A stretch of 64,000 nt of DNA from Poseidonocella sp. HB161398 (GCF_005870025.1 NZ_VATA01000029.1:18818-82817), one strand, 5' to 3'. Counted from the stretch's first letter, positions 7,540 through 16,698 are shown. Made by a program: numbers and translations. Notes: generated by a model not told the origin, from the sequence alone.

Positions 7540-9150
7540 ATGTCCAAGGACGCATTCGACTACATCATCATCGGCGCGGGCTCCGCGGGCTGCGTGATCG
7601 CCTACAACATCCTCTCGCGCGGCCGCGGCAGCGTGCTGCTGCTCGAGGCCGGGGGCAGTGACGGCAACCTCTTCATCAAGGCGCCGGGCGGCATGGCCAA
7701 GGTGATCCCGACGAAGTCCTGGGCCTACATGTCCGACCCCGAGGCGCCGACCGGCAACCGGCCGATGACGGTGCTGCAGGGCAAGGTGCTGGGCGGCTCC
7801 TCCTCGATCAACGGCATGGTCTATGTCCGCGGGCACAAGGCCGATTACGATGCCTGGGAAGAGGAATACGGCGCCACCGGCTGGAACGGCGGCGAGATGC
7901 TGCGCTATTTCCGCAAGGCGGAGAACAACGAGGCAATGGCCGACGGCTACCACGGCAACGAGGGCAGGCTGCATGTCAGCGAGAACCGCTACCGCCACCC
8001 GCTGAGCGACGCTTTCGTGCGGGCGGGCCAGCAGGCCGGCTACGACTACATCGTCGACCATAACGGCGCCCAGATGGAAGGCGTCGGCTTCTACCAGACC
8101 ACCACCCACAGGGGCGAGCGCGCCTCGACCTCGCGCAGCTATCTTGCGGCGGTCCGCAGCGACCGCAACCTGAAGCTCGAGCTCGACGCCATGGTCGAGC
8201 GGATCGAGATCGAGGACGGCCGAGCCACTGGCGTCACCTATCTCAAGGGCGGCCGCCGGACCGTCACCGCGCGCAAGGAGGTGATCGTCACCGCGGGCGC
8301 CATCGGCTCGGCCAAGCTGCTGCAGCTGTCGGGGGTCGGGCCGGGCGCGGTGCTGCAGCGCGCGGGCGTCGCGCAGAAGGCCGAGCTGCCGGTCGGCCGC
8401 AAATTCCACGACCACCTGCACCTGTCGATCAACGCTGCCATCAAGCAGCCGATCTCGCTCTATGGCGAGGACCGCGGATTGAAGGCGCTGCGCCATGGTC
8501 TCGAATGGACCCTGCTGCGCTCGGGCGTGCTGACCTCGCCCATCCTCGAGGCCTTCGCCTTCGCCGATACCTGCGGCCAGGGGCGGCCGGACGTGCAGTT
8601 CCACTTCCTGCCGATCCTCGACACCTGGGACGACCCGGACCTCGTGCAGCAGGGCCAGCGCCACGGCATCACCATCAAGGCCGGGCACCTGCAGCCGAAA
8701 TCCCGCGGCGAGGTGGAGATCCGCTCGGCCGATCCGGCCGCGATGCCGGGGATCCGCGCCGCCTACCTGGAGGACGAGCGCGACGTCCAGGGCCAGATCC
8801 GCGCCGCGCAGCTGGCGCTGAAATTCTTCGCCCAGCCCGCGCTGAAGGCGCATGTCGCCGATCTCTTCTCGCCCGCGGTGGAAGCCGATGACCTGGCGGG
8901 GCTCGAGGCCTTCGTGCGCAAGGGCGTGAAGACGGTCTACCATCCGGTCGGCACCTGCCGCATCGGCCGGGATGCCCTGACCTCGGTGGTCGATCCCGAG
9001 CTGCGCGTCCACGGCATCGCGGGGCTGCGCGTCGCCGACAGCTCGGTCATGCCGCATATCCCCTCGGGCAATACCAACGCCCCCACCATCGCCATCGCCG
9101 AGAAGGCGAGCGACCTGATCTGCGGCCTGCCGAACGCCGCGGCCGCCTGA
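7540..9150 (+). CDS. GMC-family alcohol/choline dehydrogenase-like oxidoreductase
   Basis: This 536-residue flavoprotein belongs to the GMC oxidoreductases, which oxidise alcohols to aldehydes with FAD. It has the FAD-binding GAGSAG at 12-17, the GMC signature GKVLGGSSSINGMVYVRG near 82-99, and the C-terminal active site with catalytic His468 in HPVGTCRIG and an Asn near 511-513 in PSGNTNAPT. The start at 7540 follows AGGAAAGGG. The aldehyde dehydrogenase gene begins 28 bases after its stop, so the pair probably converts an alcohol to an acid in two steps. An aryl alcohol such as 2-phenylethanol would suit the neighbours, but choline-like alcohols cannot be excluded. Regulation by the divergent MarR protein is suggested by the palindromes upstream. 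Confidence 0.88.
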   Translation: MSKDAFDYIIIGAGSAGCVIAYNILSRGRGSVLLLEAGGSDGNLFIKAPGGMAKVIPTKSWAYMSDPEAPTGNRPMTVLQGKVLGGSSSINGMVYVRGHKADYDAWEEEYGATGWNGGEMLRYFRKAENNEAMADGYHGNEGRLHVSENRYRHPLSDAFVRAGQQAGYDYIVDHNGAQMEGVGFYQTTTHRGERASTSRSYLAAVRSDRNLKLELDAMVERIEIEDGRATGVTYLKGGRRTVTARKEVIVTAGAIGSAKLLQLSGVGPGAVLQRAGVAQKAELPVGRKFHDHLHLSINAAIKQPISLYGEDRGLKALRHGLEWTLLRSGVLTSPILEAFAFADTCGQGRPDVQFHFLPILDTWDDPDLVQQGQRHGITIKAGHLQPKSRGEVEIRSADPAAMPGIRAAYLEDERDVQGQIRAAQLALKFFAQPALKAHVADLFSPAVEADDLAGLEAFVRKGVKTVYHPVGTCRIGRDALTSVVDPELRVHGIAGLRVADSSVMPHIPSGNTNAPTIAIAEKASDLICGLPNAAAA

Positions 9151-9178
9151 ACGACTCAAGACCCAAGGACCTGTCATC

Positions 9179-10669
9179 ATGGCAAAAGCATCCCTTCTCC
9201 CCGCGGTCGAGGCCTTCCTCGCCCGCAGCCAGGGCCATTTCATCAATGGCCGCGCCGTGCCCGGCTCTGCCACCGACCGCGAGGAGATCCGCAACCCGGC
9301 AACCGGCGCGCTGGTCGGCACCGTCGCCCGCGCCGCGCCCGGCGAGGTCGAAGAGGCGATCGCCACGGCGCATGCCGCCTTCAAGGGCAGCTGGGCAGAG
9401 ACCCCGCCCGCGCAGAAGGAGCGCATCCTCTTCCGCTTCGCCGACCTGATCGAGGCGCATGGCGAGGAGATCGCCCAGCTCGAGACGCTGCAATCAGGCA
9501 AGCTGATCGGCCTGTCGCGGATGATCGAGGTCGGCTGGGCGGCGCAGTTCCTGCGCTACTACGCGGGCTGGGCGACCAAGATCGCGGGCGAGACGCTGCA
9601 GCCCTCGCTGCCCTCGATGGGCGGCGAGCGCTACACCGCGATGACCCGGCGCGAGCCGCTGGGCGTGGTCTTCGGCATCATCCCCTGGAACTTCCCGGTG
9701 ATGATCCCGGTCTGGAAATTCGGCGCGGCGCTGGCGACCGGCAACACGGTGCTGCTGAAATCCGCCTCGCCGACGCCGTTTTCGCTGCTGCGCGTCGCGG
9801 AGCTGGGCAAGGAGGCCGGGCTGCCCGACGGCGTGCTCAATGTCGTCAACGGGCCGGGCAGGCTGGGCGACCAGATCATCCCCGACAGCCGCATCGCCAA
9901 AGTGTCGCTGACCGGCTCGGTGCGCACCGGGCAGATCATCGCGCGCGAGGCGATGGCGGCGAACCTGAAGCCCGTCACGCTGGAGCTTGGCGGCAAGAAC
10001 GCGGCGGGCTTCCTGCCCGACATGTCCGTCGCCGAGATCGTCGACGGCATCTTCGAGGCGGGCTTCCTGCATACCGGGCAGATCTGCGCCTCGGCAGAGC
10101 GCTTCCTGGTCCATCGCAGCCAGATCGACGCGGTGTCGGAGGCGGTCCGCGACCGGCTGGAGCAGATCGCGCCGGGCGATCCGATGGACGAGACGGCGGC
10201 CTTCGGCCCGGTGGCGACGGGTCCGCAATTCGAGAAGTGCCTCGAGGCCTTCGAGACGGCGCGCGCCGAGGGCGACGAGATCGTCACCGGCGGCGCCGCC
10301 TTCGACCGGCCCGGCTATTTCGTGAAGCCGACGATCATCCGGCCGAAATCGCTGGAGAGCGCCTCCTGGCGCGAGGAGGTCTTCGGCCCGGTCGGAACGC
10401 TGGCGGCCTATGACACCGAAGAGGAGATGGTCGCCTGCATGAACGGCACGCCCTACGGGCTGACCGCCTCGGTCTGGACGCATGACCTGTCGAAGGCGCT
10501 GCGGCTGGTGCCGCAGATCGAGGCCGGGACGGTCTGGGTCAACATGCACACGGTCGTCGACCCGGCCGTGCCCTTCGGCGGCGCCAAGGGCTCGGGCATC
10601 GGCCGGGAATTCGGCTCGGCCTTCATCGACGACTATACCGAGCTGAAATCGGTGATGATCCGCTACTGA
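9179..10669 (+). CDS. NAD(P)-dependent aldehyde dehydrogenase, phenylacetaldehyde dehydrogenase type
   Basis: This 496-residue protein is a complete aldehyde dehydrogenase: PWN oxyanion segment at 169-171, the NAD-binding SLTGSVRTG near 243-251, general base Glu269 in LELGGKN, and nucleophile Cys303 in GQICAS. The C-terminus (NMHTVVDPAVPFGGAKGSG and the final ELKSVMIRY) resembles the FeaB/PadA phenylacetaldehyde dehydrogenase subgroup more than betaine or succinate-semialdehyde enzymes. It sits directly behind the GMC gene and 4 kb from the amine oxidase gene, so it is the likely common step for aldehydes from both amine and alcohol. The aryl substrate is inference from subfamily and context. 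Confidence 0.88.
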   Translation: MAKASLLPAVEAFLARSQGHFINGRAVPGSATDREEIRNPATGALVGTVARAAPGEVEEAIATAHAAFKGSWAETPPAQKERILFRFADLIEAHGEEIAQLETLQSGKLIGLSRMIEVGWAAQFLRYYAGWATKIAGETLQPSLPSMGGERYTAMTRREPLGVVFGIIPWNFPVMIPVWKFGAALATGNTVLLKSASPTPFSLLRVAELGKEAGLPDGVLNVVNGPGRLGDQIIPDSRIAKVSLTGSVRTGQIIAREAMAANLKPVTLELGGKNAAGFLPDMSVAEIVDGIFEAGFLHTGQICASAERFLVHRSQIDAVSEAVRDRLEQIAPGDPMDETAAFGPVATGPQFEKCLEAFETARAEGDEIVTGGAAFDRPGYFVKPTIIRPKSLESASWREEVFGPVGTLAAYDTEEEMVACMNGTPYGLTASVWTHDLSKALRLVPQIEAGTVWVNMHTVVDPAVPFGGAKGSGIGREFGSAFIDDYTELKSVMIRY

Positions 10670-10678
10670 CCCGCCCGG

Positions 10679-10707
10679 CCGGGACCTCGCCACTGGCGGG
10701 GCCCCGG
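10679..10707 (+). terminator. stem-loop after the aldehyde dehydrogenase gene
   Basis: Nine bases after the stop, CCGGGACCTCGCC and GGCGGGGCCCCGG pair around an ACT loop: 13 positions with one mismatch and one G-T pair. No T-run follows, as is common in GC-rich alphaproteobacteria. It probably ends the GMC/aldehyde dehydrogenase transcript. Confidence 0.5.
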
Positions 10708-11048
10708 CTGGCCAAGGCGGCAGGCGCGCGGCGTCTTCCCCCTGCGCCGGAGCCCGCGCGGCGCCATGGACCCGGACAGGCGCCGCGCGGGCTCTGCCGC
10801 CGCAGGGCGGAGATCTCCGTTTGCATCTGGAAGCCTCGCGTCGGTGGACAGTCGTGATCTGCGCGCAGGAGCGTGGCGCAGTGCCTGCCTTTCGTCCGCG
10901 ACCATCCCTGGGCGGGACTCGCACGCAGCCGAAGACGGACTCCGGGGCGGCGGCGTGGAGGAAAGCGTTCCGGGGCTGGCCGGGGCGGCCCCCGGAATTG
11001 ATCGGGCCTATACGGCCCCGGGACCAATATCCCGGACTTGCCCCCTGG
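10708..11048. other. gene-free GC-rich stretch
   Basis: No open frame here shows recognisable family motifs, a ribosome site or a signal peptide. I see nothing except GC-rich sequence leading into the two repeat elements that follow. Confidence 0.6.
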
Positions 11049-11206
11049 AAGGCTGCTGAAGAAGACGTCCGGGGCAATGTCGTAGCGGAAATCGTTCCGA
11101 AGTCTATCGAGACAGCCGCTATTCTCGGGAAGATTTGGCAACTTCGGGGACTATGCCCCGGCTTTGCCCTCGCCCCCAGCCACCGAACTGATTTTTCAGC
11201 ACCCTG
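11049..11206. repeat. 158-bp inverted-terminal repeat element, copy A
   Basis: The element starts AAGGCTGCTGAAGAAG and ends with the matching inverted sequence ATTTTTCAGCACCCTG. On the minus strand its interior encodes the pattern LRNDFRYDIAPDVFFSSL, which parallels RNEFLRDDSLDSFFSSL in copy B and RNSFLRGDTLESFFSG in copy C. It has no transposase of its own and is best described as a MITE-like dispersed repeat. Confidence 0.6.
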
Positions 11207-11237
11207 CTGGCTCCGCGACCGGACTGGCCCTCTCCAA

Positions 11238-11396
11238 CAGGCTGCTGAAAAAGGAGTCGAGGGAGTCGTCGCGGAGGAATTCGTTCCGGATCTTGTCAGG
11301 TGGTTTCCTCGGAAAAGGGCAAGTCCAGCCGCTTTCGGGACGATTGTTCCAGTTTCGCCTCATGCTTCTCGGACAAAGGGACTTTTCAGCATCCTG
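11238..11396. repeat. 159-bp inverted-terminal repeat element, copy B
   Basis: It starts CAGGCTGCTGAAAAAG and ends CTTTTCAGCATCCTG; the reverse complement of the end is CAGGATGCTGAAAAG, so the terminal repeats agree at all but one position of fifteen. It lies 31 bp from copy A in the same orientation, forming a near-tandem pair. The minus-strand reading RNEFLRDDSLDSFFSSL links it to copies A and C. Confidence 0.65.
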
Positions 11397-11406
11397 CCAA
11401 AGCGAG

Positions 11407-12438
11407 CTAGAGCCCATCTAGCACCCTGCCCATGACGGCCGCCGTGTCGCTCCAGCGGGGCAGGGCGCGGCCCCGGGCGGCGGCGCGCGCGGCCAGCTTC
11501 TCGCGTCCGGCCGTGTCCTCCAGGAGACGGCGCAAGGCCGAGGCGAAGGCGGCGGGATCGTCCGGCGGGGCCAGCAGGGCCGCGTCCCCGACCGTCCCGG
11601 GCACCGCCCCCGTATCGCAAGTGACAATCGGCAGGCCGTGGCAGAGCGCCTCGGCCAGTGCCATGCCGTAGCCCTCGTAGCGCGTGGCCAGGGCGAAGAT
11701 CCGGGCGCGGCGGTACGCGGCCTCGAGGTCGTCATCCGGCAGCTCTCCGGCCAGTTCCACCCGCCCGGCGAGGCCGAGAGTGCGGATCAGCTCCGCCAGC
11801 GCGCCGGCGATGGCGGGGTCGTGGGTCTTGCCGACGATCCGCGCGCTCCAGTCCAGATCGGCAATGGATGCGAGGGCGCGGATCAGCACGTCATGGCCCT
11901 TGCGCCGGGCCAGCAGCCCGACCGAGAGGATGCGCGGACCGGCCTCGATCCGCGCCAGCCCGCGCGGCCCGTCATGGCCCGGCAGCGCGACGGTGATCCG
12001 CGCAGGATCGGCGCCGAGGCGCTGATAGACCTCGCGGGTGTGCGGGCTCGTCACCACGACATGGGCGGCATGGGCCAGATTGGCGGTCTCCTGCGCCAAA
12101 AGGTGCCGGGCCAGCGGCGCGGGCAGGCCGTGCTCCAGACCCATCGGGTGGTGCAGCATGGCGACGACCGGGCAGGCGAGCCCGGCCAGAAGCGGGGTCG
12201 GCAGCGCGCCGAAGACCAGCCCGTCGAGGATCAGCGGGTTCTCCGCCGGCAGGGCGCCGAGGCTCCGCGCGATGCGGTCGAGGTCCTGCGCCGAAGGCTC
12301 GGGCCCGGCCTCGGGCAGGCGCAGGTGGCGGACCTCGCGTCCGGCGGCCTGCAGCTCCTCGAGCAGCCGCCGCTCGTATATGAAGCCGCCGGTCTTCTGC
12401 CGGTGGTCCCCGGGGATGGCGAAGGCGCAGGGTCTCAT
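11407..12438 (-). CDS. glycosyltransferase, GT4-like (GT-B fold)
   Basis: This 343-residue protein is a GT-B glycosyltransferase with the GT4 donor-site features: RILSVGLLARRKGHDVLIRAL near 175-195 and the E-x7-E motif in YEGYGMALAEALCHGLP near 270, followed by GAVPGTVGDAALLAPPDD. GT4 enzymes move a sugar from a nucleotide donor with retention of configuration, in the cytoplasm or at the membrane face. The ATG at 12438 overlaps the stop of the fused permease gene (ATGA), so translation is coupled. It is the last gene of a seven-gene operon that begins with a CDP-alcohol phosphatidyltransferase, which points to glycolipid or surface-glycan synthesis. Donor and acceptor are unknown. Confidence 0.82.
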   Translation of the reverse strand: MRPCAFAIPGDHRQKTGGFIYERRLLEELQAAGREVRHLRLPEAGPEPSAQDLDRIARSLGALPAENPLILDGLVFGALPTPLLAGLACPVVAMLHHPMGLEHGLPAPLARHLLAQETANLAHAAHVVVTSPHTREVYQRLGADPARITVALPGHDGPRGLARIEAGPRILSVGLLARRKGHDVLIRALASIADLDWSARIVGKTHDPAIAGALAELIRTLGLAGRVELAGELPDDDLEAAYRRARIFALATRYEGYGMALAEALCHGLPIVTCDTGAVPGTVGDAALLAPPDDPAAFASALRRLLEDTAGREKLAARAAARGRALPRWSDTAAVMGRVLDGL

Positions 12439-13985
12439 CGGGCAAGCTGCTCCGGCGCCGTGCGGGCCAGGACGGCGCGCTCTGCCGCGGCGACGGCGCC
12501 ATGGCAGGCCAGCGCGGCGATGCCGGTCAGGGCGATCGCGCTCCAGAGCATGCGGTAATCCGAGGTCGAGGCGGTCATCGCCATCAGCGCGCCGATGCCG
12601 CGCCCGGTGGCAAGCCATTCGGCGGTGGTGACGGCGAGGATCGCCGCCGGGACCGCCATCCGCGCCGAGGCGAAGAAGGCGGGCAGCATCGCGGGCAGCT
12701 CGGCGCCGAGGAGCCGCCGCACGGGGCCCGCGGAATAGCTGTCGAAGATATCCAGCACGGCGCGCGGCGCGCGGGCCAGCCCCTGGCGGCAGGCGACGAG
12801 CGTGGGGAAGAAGATCATCACGGCGACCACGGCGATCGTGCCCGCGGCGCCGCGGCCAAGCGCCCAGACGATCAGCGGCGCGGTGGCGATGATCGGGACC
12901 GCGCGCAGCGTCACCGCGGCGGGCAGGATCCAGGCGGCGAGCCGCGGCCAGAGCGCCAGCGCCGCGGCAAGGCCCGCCCCGGCCAGCAGTCCCGCGAGGT
13001 AGCCGGGCAGGGCCATCGCCAGGGTCTGGCCCATCGCGGCGCCGAGCACCTCGCGGTGCTCCGCCGCGCCCGGACCGGCGACGAGGTAGTCCCAGACATC
13101 GCCCGGCCGCTTGGCGAAGAAGCGCGGCAGCCCGAACAGCGCCATCGACCCCGCCCAGGCGGCAAGAATGAGCAGGGCGGTCAGCAGGGCCTCGGCCAGC
13201 GCAGCGGCGCGGCGTCGGCGCGCGGGCTCTGCCGGGGCGGCCAGCAGGATCTCGGGCGGCGCCAGGTCCAGCCGCTTTCCGGCCGCGCCGATCGCCCGGA
13301 AGGCGGCGGTCGAGGCCAGCGCGGCGATCAGCGCGATGCTCCAGGTCGCGGGCAGGTCGAGGCTGCGCAGCGCGCGCAGGGTGAGGACGCCCAGCCCCTG
13401 CTCGGCGCCGGTGAACTCTCCCACCATGGCGCCCAGGAAGGCGGCTGGGGCGGCGATCTGCAGCCCGGCGGCCAGGTAGGGCAGCGCGGCGGGCAGGCGG
13501 ACATGCCACAGGATGGCGGGCGCGCCGCGGCCGTAGCTGCGCAGCAGGTCGGACCAGCTCTGCGGCATCGCGCGCAGCCCGGCGAGCACCGGGCGGAAGG
13601 TCGTGTAGTAGACCGCCAGCGCCGCCAGCGTCACCTGCGGTCCGGTACCGGGCCCGTAGAGGATGCGCAGCACCGGGCCGGTCGCCACCAGCGGCAGGCA
13701 GAAGACCAGCAGCGCCGCAACCGACAGCATCCGCTCGCTCCGCGGCACCAGAACGGCGGCCAGCGCCAGCGCGACGCCCGCGAGATTGCCCCAGAGGAAC
13801 CCCTGCGCCGCCGCCGCGCCGGTGGTGCAGAAGGCGCGCCACAGCAGGCCTGCATGCCCGGCAATATAGAGCGCGATCTGGCTCGGCGCGGCGATGACGA
13901 AGGCCCCGGCAGTGGCGCGGGCGGCAAGCTCCCAGAGGACGAGGACGGCCAGGATCCGGGCGCCGCCGCCGGCGATGCGGATCAT
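12435..13985 (-). CDS. ABC transporter permease, two fused SsuC/TauC-type domains
   Basis: This 516-residue inner-membrane protein contains two BPD_transp_1 permease domains in one chain. The first spans about 1-260, with the coupling segment SWSDLLRSYGRGAPAILWHVRLPAALP; the second spans about 265-516, with the matching DIFDSYSAGPVRRLLGAELPAMLP. Each domain is of the SsuC/TauC/ThiX type, which normally forms a homodimer of about 260 residues, so the fusion supplies the whole channel in one polypeptide. ATGA overlaps link it to the ATPase gene before it and the glycosyltransferase after it. The substrate is unknown; see the binding protein at 14789-15778. Confidence 0.85.
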   Translation of the reverse strand: MIRIAGGGARILAVLVLWELAARATAGAFVIAAPSQIALYIAGHAGLLWRAFCTTGAAAAQGFLWGNLAGVALALAAVLVPRSERMLSVAALLVFCLPLVATGPVLRILYGPGTGPQVTLAALAVYYTTFRPVLAGLRAMPQSWSDLLRSYGRGAPAILWHVRLPAALPYLAAGLQIAAPAAFLGAMVGEFTGAEQGLGVLTLRALRSLDLPATWSIALIAALASTAAFRAIGAAGKRLDLAPPEILLAAPAEPARRRRAAALAEALLTALLILAAWAGSMALFGLPRFFAKRPGDVWDYLVAGPGAAEHREVLGAAMGQTLAMALPGYLAGLLAGAGLAAALALWPRLAAWILPAAVTLRAVPIIATAPLIVWALGRGAAGTIAVVAVMIFFPTLVACRQGLARAPRAVLDIFDSYSAGPVRRLLGAELPAMLPAFFASARMAVPAAILAVTTAEWLATGRGIGALMAMTASTSDYRMLWSAIALTGIAALACHGAVAAAERAVLARTAPEQLAR

Positions 13986-14773
13986 TCGGCGGCCAGCCGG
14001 TCCGGCGGCGGCGCGGCGCGCAGCGCGGCCCGGACCTCGTCGCAGAGATCGCGGAACCCCGCCGAGCCGGTGACGCTGGGGTCGCGCGGCCGCGGCAGGG
14101 GAGTGGCGATGTCGGCGATGACGCGGGCCGGGCGCGGGCTCAGCACCAGCACGCGGTCGGAAAGCCGCACGGCCTCGGCGACGGAATGGGTGACAAGCAG
14201 CACGCTGGCGCCCGCCGCCTCCCAGATCGGGGCCAGCTCGGTGTTCAGCCGCTCGCGGGTCAGCTCGTCCAGCGCGCCGAAGGGCTCGTCGAGCAGGAGC
14301 AGCTCCGGCGATCCGGCCAGCGCCCGGGCGATGGCCGCGCGCTGGCGCATGCCGCCCGAAAGCTGCGCCGGGCGGTGACGCTCGAACCCCGCCAGCCCGA
14401 CCAGCCGGATCAGCGCGGCATCGGCCTCCGGGTCCTTCGGGCGGCGCGCCAGCGACCGGCCGAGCGCGACATTGCCGCGGACCGTCCGCCAGGGCAGCAG
14501 CGCGGCATCCTGGAAGGCGATCGCCAGCCCGGCGCGGCGGCGCAGCGCGTCCGGGCTCTCGCTGCCGATCGCGATGCGCCCTGCGCTCGGCTGGTCGAGC
14601 CCGGCAATCAGCCGCAGCAGCGTGGACTTGCCGCAGCCCGAGGGCCCGACCAGCGCTGTCGCCGTGCCGCCCGCCAGCACCAGATCGGTCGCGGCCACGG
14701 CCTCCACCGCCTGCGGCTGGGTGCCGAAGCTGCGGGTCACGCCCTCGAGCCGGATATCCGGCCGCGGGCTCAC
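13982..14773 (-). CDS. ABC transporter ATP-binding protein, SsuB/TauB type
   Basis: This 263-residue ATPase has a full set of ABC motifs: Walker A GPSGCGKST near 43-51, Q-loop in AFQDAALLPW, signature LSGGMRQR, Walker B LLLLDEPFGALD and switch histidine in LLVTHSVAEA. The pattern is that of the nitrate/sulfonate/taurine/pyrimidine-precursor import subfamily. The downstream permease start overlaps its stop, and the binding-protein gene ends 15 bp upstream. It energises the importer encoded by the same operon. Confidence 0.9.
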   Translation of the reverse strand: MSPRPDIRLEGVTRSFGTQPQAVEAVAATDLVLAGGTATALVGPSGCGKSTLLRLIAGLDQPSAGRIAIGSESPDALRRRAGLAIAFQDAALLPWRTVRGNVALGRSLARRPKDPEADAALIRLVGLAGFERHRPAQLSGGMRQRAAIARALAGSPELLLLDEPFGALDELTRERLNTELAPIWEAAGASVLLVTHSVAEAVRLSDRVLVLSPRPARVIADIATPLPRPRDPSVTGSAGFRDLCDEVRAALRAAPPPDRLAAE

Positions 14774-14788
14774 GCCGGCCGTCCCGGC

Positions 14789-15778
14789 CTAGCCACGCAG
14801 CTCCTCCAGGATGGAACGGTCCCAGAGCTCGGGTCCGACCGGCTTGCCCAGCCGCGCCAGCGTCTCGACATTGGCCGCGACGGTCTCCTCGGTGAACCAG
14901 CCGAAGCCGTTCGCGTCGGTCAGCTCCGAGAACATCAGCGGCACCTGCCGCTCGGCCTGCAGCGCCTGCACCTGAGGGTCGAGCCCGGCATCGGGGAACA
15001 TCCGCATGGTCAGCGCGGCGGCGGCGCCCGGATCGGCGTGGTAGTCGGTCCAGCCGCGGATTTCGCCCTTCATCAGCGCGACCAGCTCCTTGCGGCGCGC
15101 GGCCAGGCTGTCCTCGGTGGCGATATAGGTCTGGGAATGCACGGCATATCCGTGATCGGCCAGCAGCATCACCACGTTCCCGACGCCGCGGATCTCCATC
15201 GCCACCGGCAGGTCGGTCGCCCAGCACAGCAGGCAGTCGACCTGTCCCTGCACCAGCGGTGCGGCGTCGTACTGGGTCGGCACCACCTCGATCTCCGAGA
15301 CGTCGATGCCGTTGATCCCGCAGAGCGCCTCCAGCACCGGCATGTTCGCCAGCGCCATGCCGATCCGCTTGCCGGGCAGGTCGGCGGGCGTCTCGACCGG
15401 GTTGCCGGGCAGCGAGGCGATGGCGAAGGGGTTCTTCTGCATCGCCACGCCGATGATCTTGAAGGGCGCGCCCTGGCCGACCGCCGCCGCGGTGTAGTCG
15501 GCGGCCGAGATCCCCACCAGCGCGGTGCCCGCCACGACGGGCGGCTCGACCGGCGCGTTCGGCCCGCCGGGCAGGAGCGAAACGTCAAGATCCTCCTCCG
15601 CCCAGTAGCCCTGGTCGAGCGCGATGTAGCTGCCGCCGAACTGCACCGAATGCAGCCAGGACAGCTGCAGCCGCACCGGGGTCGCGGCGCGTGCGGGCAG
15701 GGCGGGCAGAAGTACGGTGCTGCCGAGGGCCAGCGCCCCCCCGAGGAACCGGCGCCGGGCCGGGATGAAACGTGTCAT
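14789..15778 (-). CDS. Tat-exported NMT1/SsuA-like ABC substrate-binding protein
   Basis: This 329-residue periplasmic protein begins with a twin-arginine-type signal (ARRRFLGGALALG, cleavage near the ALPARA-A site at about 31). The mature part follows the NMT1/THI5-like and SsuA-like binding-protein pattern: LQLSWLHSVQFGGSYIALDQ at its start, then VVAGTALVGISAADY and GKRIGMALA. This family binds sulfonates, pyrimidine thiamine precursors, riboflavin and related small molecules. Its stop codon context overlaps the start of the gene upstream (ATGA), tying the importer to the lipid-type genes of the operon. A hydroxylated headgroup precursor is an attractive substrate, but that is inference from context. 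Confidence 0.85.
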   Translation of the reverse strand: MTRFIPARRRFLGGALALGSTVLLPALPARAATPVRLQLSWLHSVQFGGSYIALDQGYWAEEDLDVSLLPGGPNAPVEPPVVAGTALVGISAADYTAAAVGQGAPFKIIGVAMQKNPFAIASLPGNPVETPADLPGKRIGMALANMPVLEALCGINGIDVSEIEVVPTQYDAAPLVQGQVDCLLCWATDLPVAMEIRGVGNVVMLLADHGYAVHSQTYIATEDSLAARRKELVALMKGEIRGWTDYHADPGAAAALTMRMFPDAGLDPQVQALQAERQVPLMFSELTDANGFGWFTEETVAANVETLARLGKPVGPELWDRSILEELRG

Positions 15779-16698
15779 GCGGAACTCCCCCTGTTTTTCC
15801 GGAGTCTAGGCGGTTTCGCCGGGCTGGCAACGGGACAGCCGCTTTTGCCGGCCTCCCGGGGGCGCAGGACGAAGAAGGCGCCCGGAAAGGCGGCGGCCAG
15901 CGCGGCAAGGCCGAAGGCGATGCCCGCGGCGATCCCGGCGGCGGGCTCCGCACCCGCCAGCGGAAAGAGCGCCGCGGCCGCGCCCTCGCGCCAGCCCCAG
16001 CCCGCGACCGAGGCGGGCAGCAGCATCGCGGTCAGGATCGCGGGCACGATCAGCGCGGCCATGGCGGGCGGAAGTGCCGTGCCTGTGGCGCGCGCCGCGG
16101 CGGCGAAGCCTGCAACGGTCAGCCCGGCAATGGCAAGCGACAGCGCGGCCTGGGCGGGAAGATGCGCGACGAGCGCCGCCCGCGCCGCAAGGCTCCAGGC
16201 GCCGCGGCGGCGGGCGAAGAGCGCGAGGCCGGCGAGCGCGAGGAGCAGCGCGAAGACCGCGGCAGCGGCGGCGATGGCCGGCGGCAGGGGATGCGGCGCG
16301 AACATGAGGCCGAGACCGAAGACCGCCGCCATGCCCGCCTGGCCCGCGGCGCGCTCCAGCACCACCGCCTGGGCTGCCGGAAGGAGCGCGCCGCCCTGCC
16401 GCGAGCGCTGCGCCCGGGCGGCATCGCCGAGCACGCCGCCCGGCAGGGTCTGGTTGACGAACTGCGCCATGAAGTACTCGCGGCAGGCCCCGCCCGCGCT
16501 CAGCGGCAGGCCGAGCGCCCCGGCGGCGATCCGCCAGCGCAGCGCCGAGAGCAGCGTGACCAGCACCAGCAGCAGCACCGCCGCGGCCATCCAGCCGGGC
16601 GAGAGCGACCCGAGCCGCGCGGCGATCTTCTGCGGGCCTGCCGCCCAGAGGCAGAGGCCGATCAGCAAGAGCGGCAGGAGGAGGCGCAGCGCCCTCAC
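15775..16698 (-). CDS. lysylphosphatidylglycerol-synthase-TM-like (UPF0104/AglD-type) flippase-like membrane protein
   Basis: This 307-residue protein consists almost wholly of membrane helices (about eight) and carries patterns of the UPF0104 / LPG-synthase transmembrane family. Examples are LSALRWRIAAGALGLPLS near 50-67, then FMAQFVNQTLPGGVLGDAARAQRSR and QAVVLERAAGQAG. Members include the MprF flippase domain and AglD, and many are thought to move lipid-linked groups across membranes. I set the start at the GTG at 16698, which overlaps the TGA of the previous gene (GTGA); a longer upstream frame would run through the neighbouring gene. Between a phosphatase-superfamily transferase and an importer, it may flip the lipid made by the operon. 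Confidence 0.75.
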   Translation of the reverse strand: MRALRLLLPLLLIGLCLWAAGPQKIAARLGSLSPGWMAAAVLLLVLVTLLSALRWRIAAGALGLPLSAGGACREYFMAQFVNQTLPGGVLGDAARAQRSRQGGALLPAAQAVVLERAAGQAGMAAVFGLGLMFAPHPLPPAIAAAAAVFALLLALAGLALFARRRGAWSLAARAALVAHLPAQAALSLAIAGLTVAGFAAAARATGTALPPAMAALIVPAILTAMLLPASVAGWGWREGAAAALFPLAGAEPAAGIAAGIAFGLAALAAAFPGAFFVLRPREAGKSGCPVASPAKPPRLRKNRGSSA

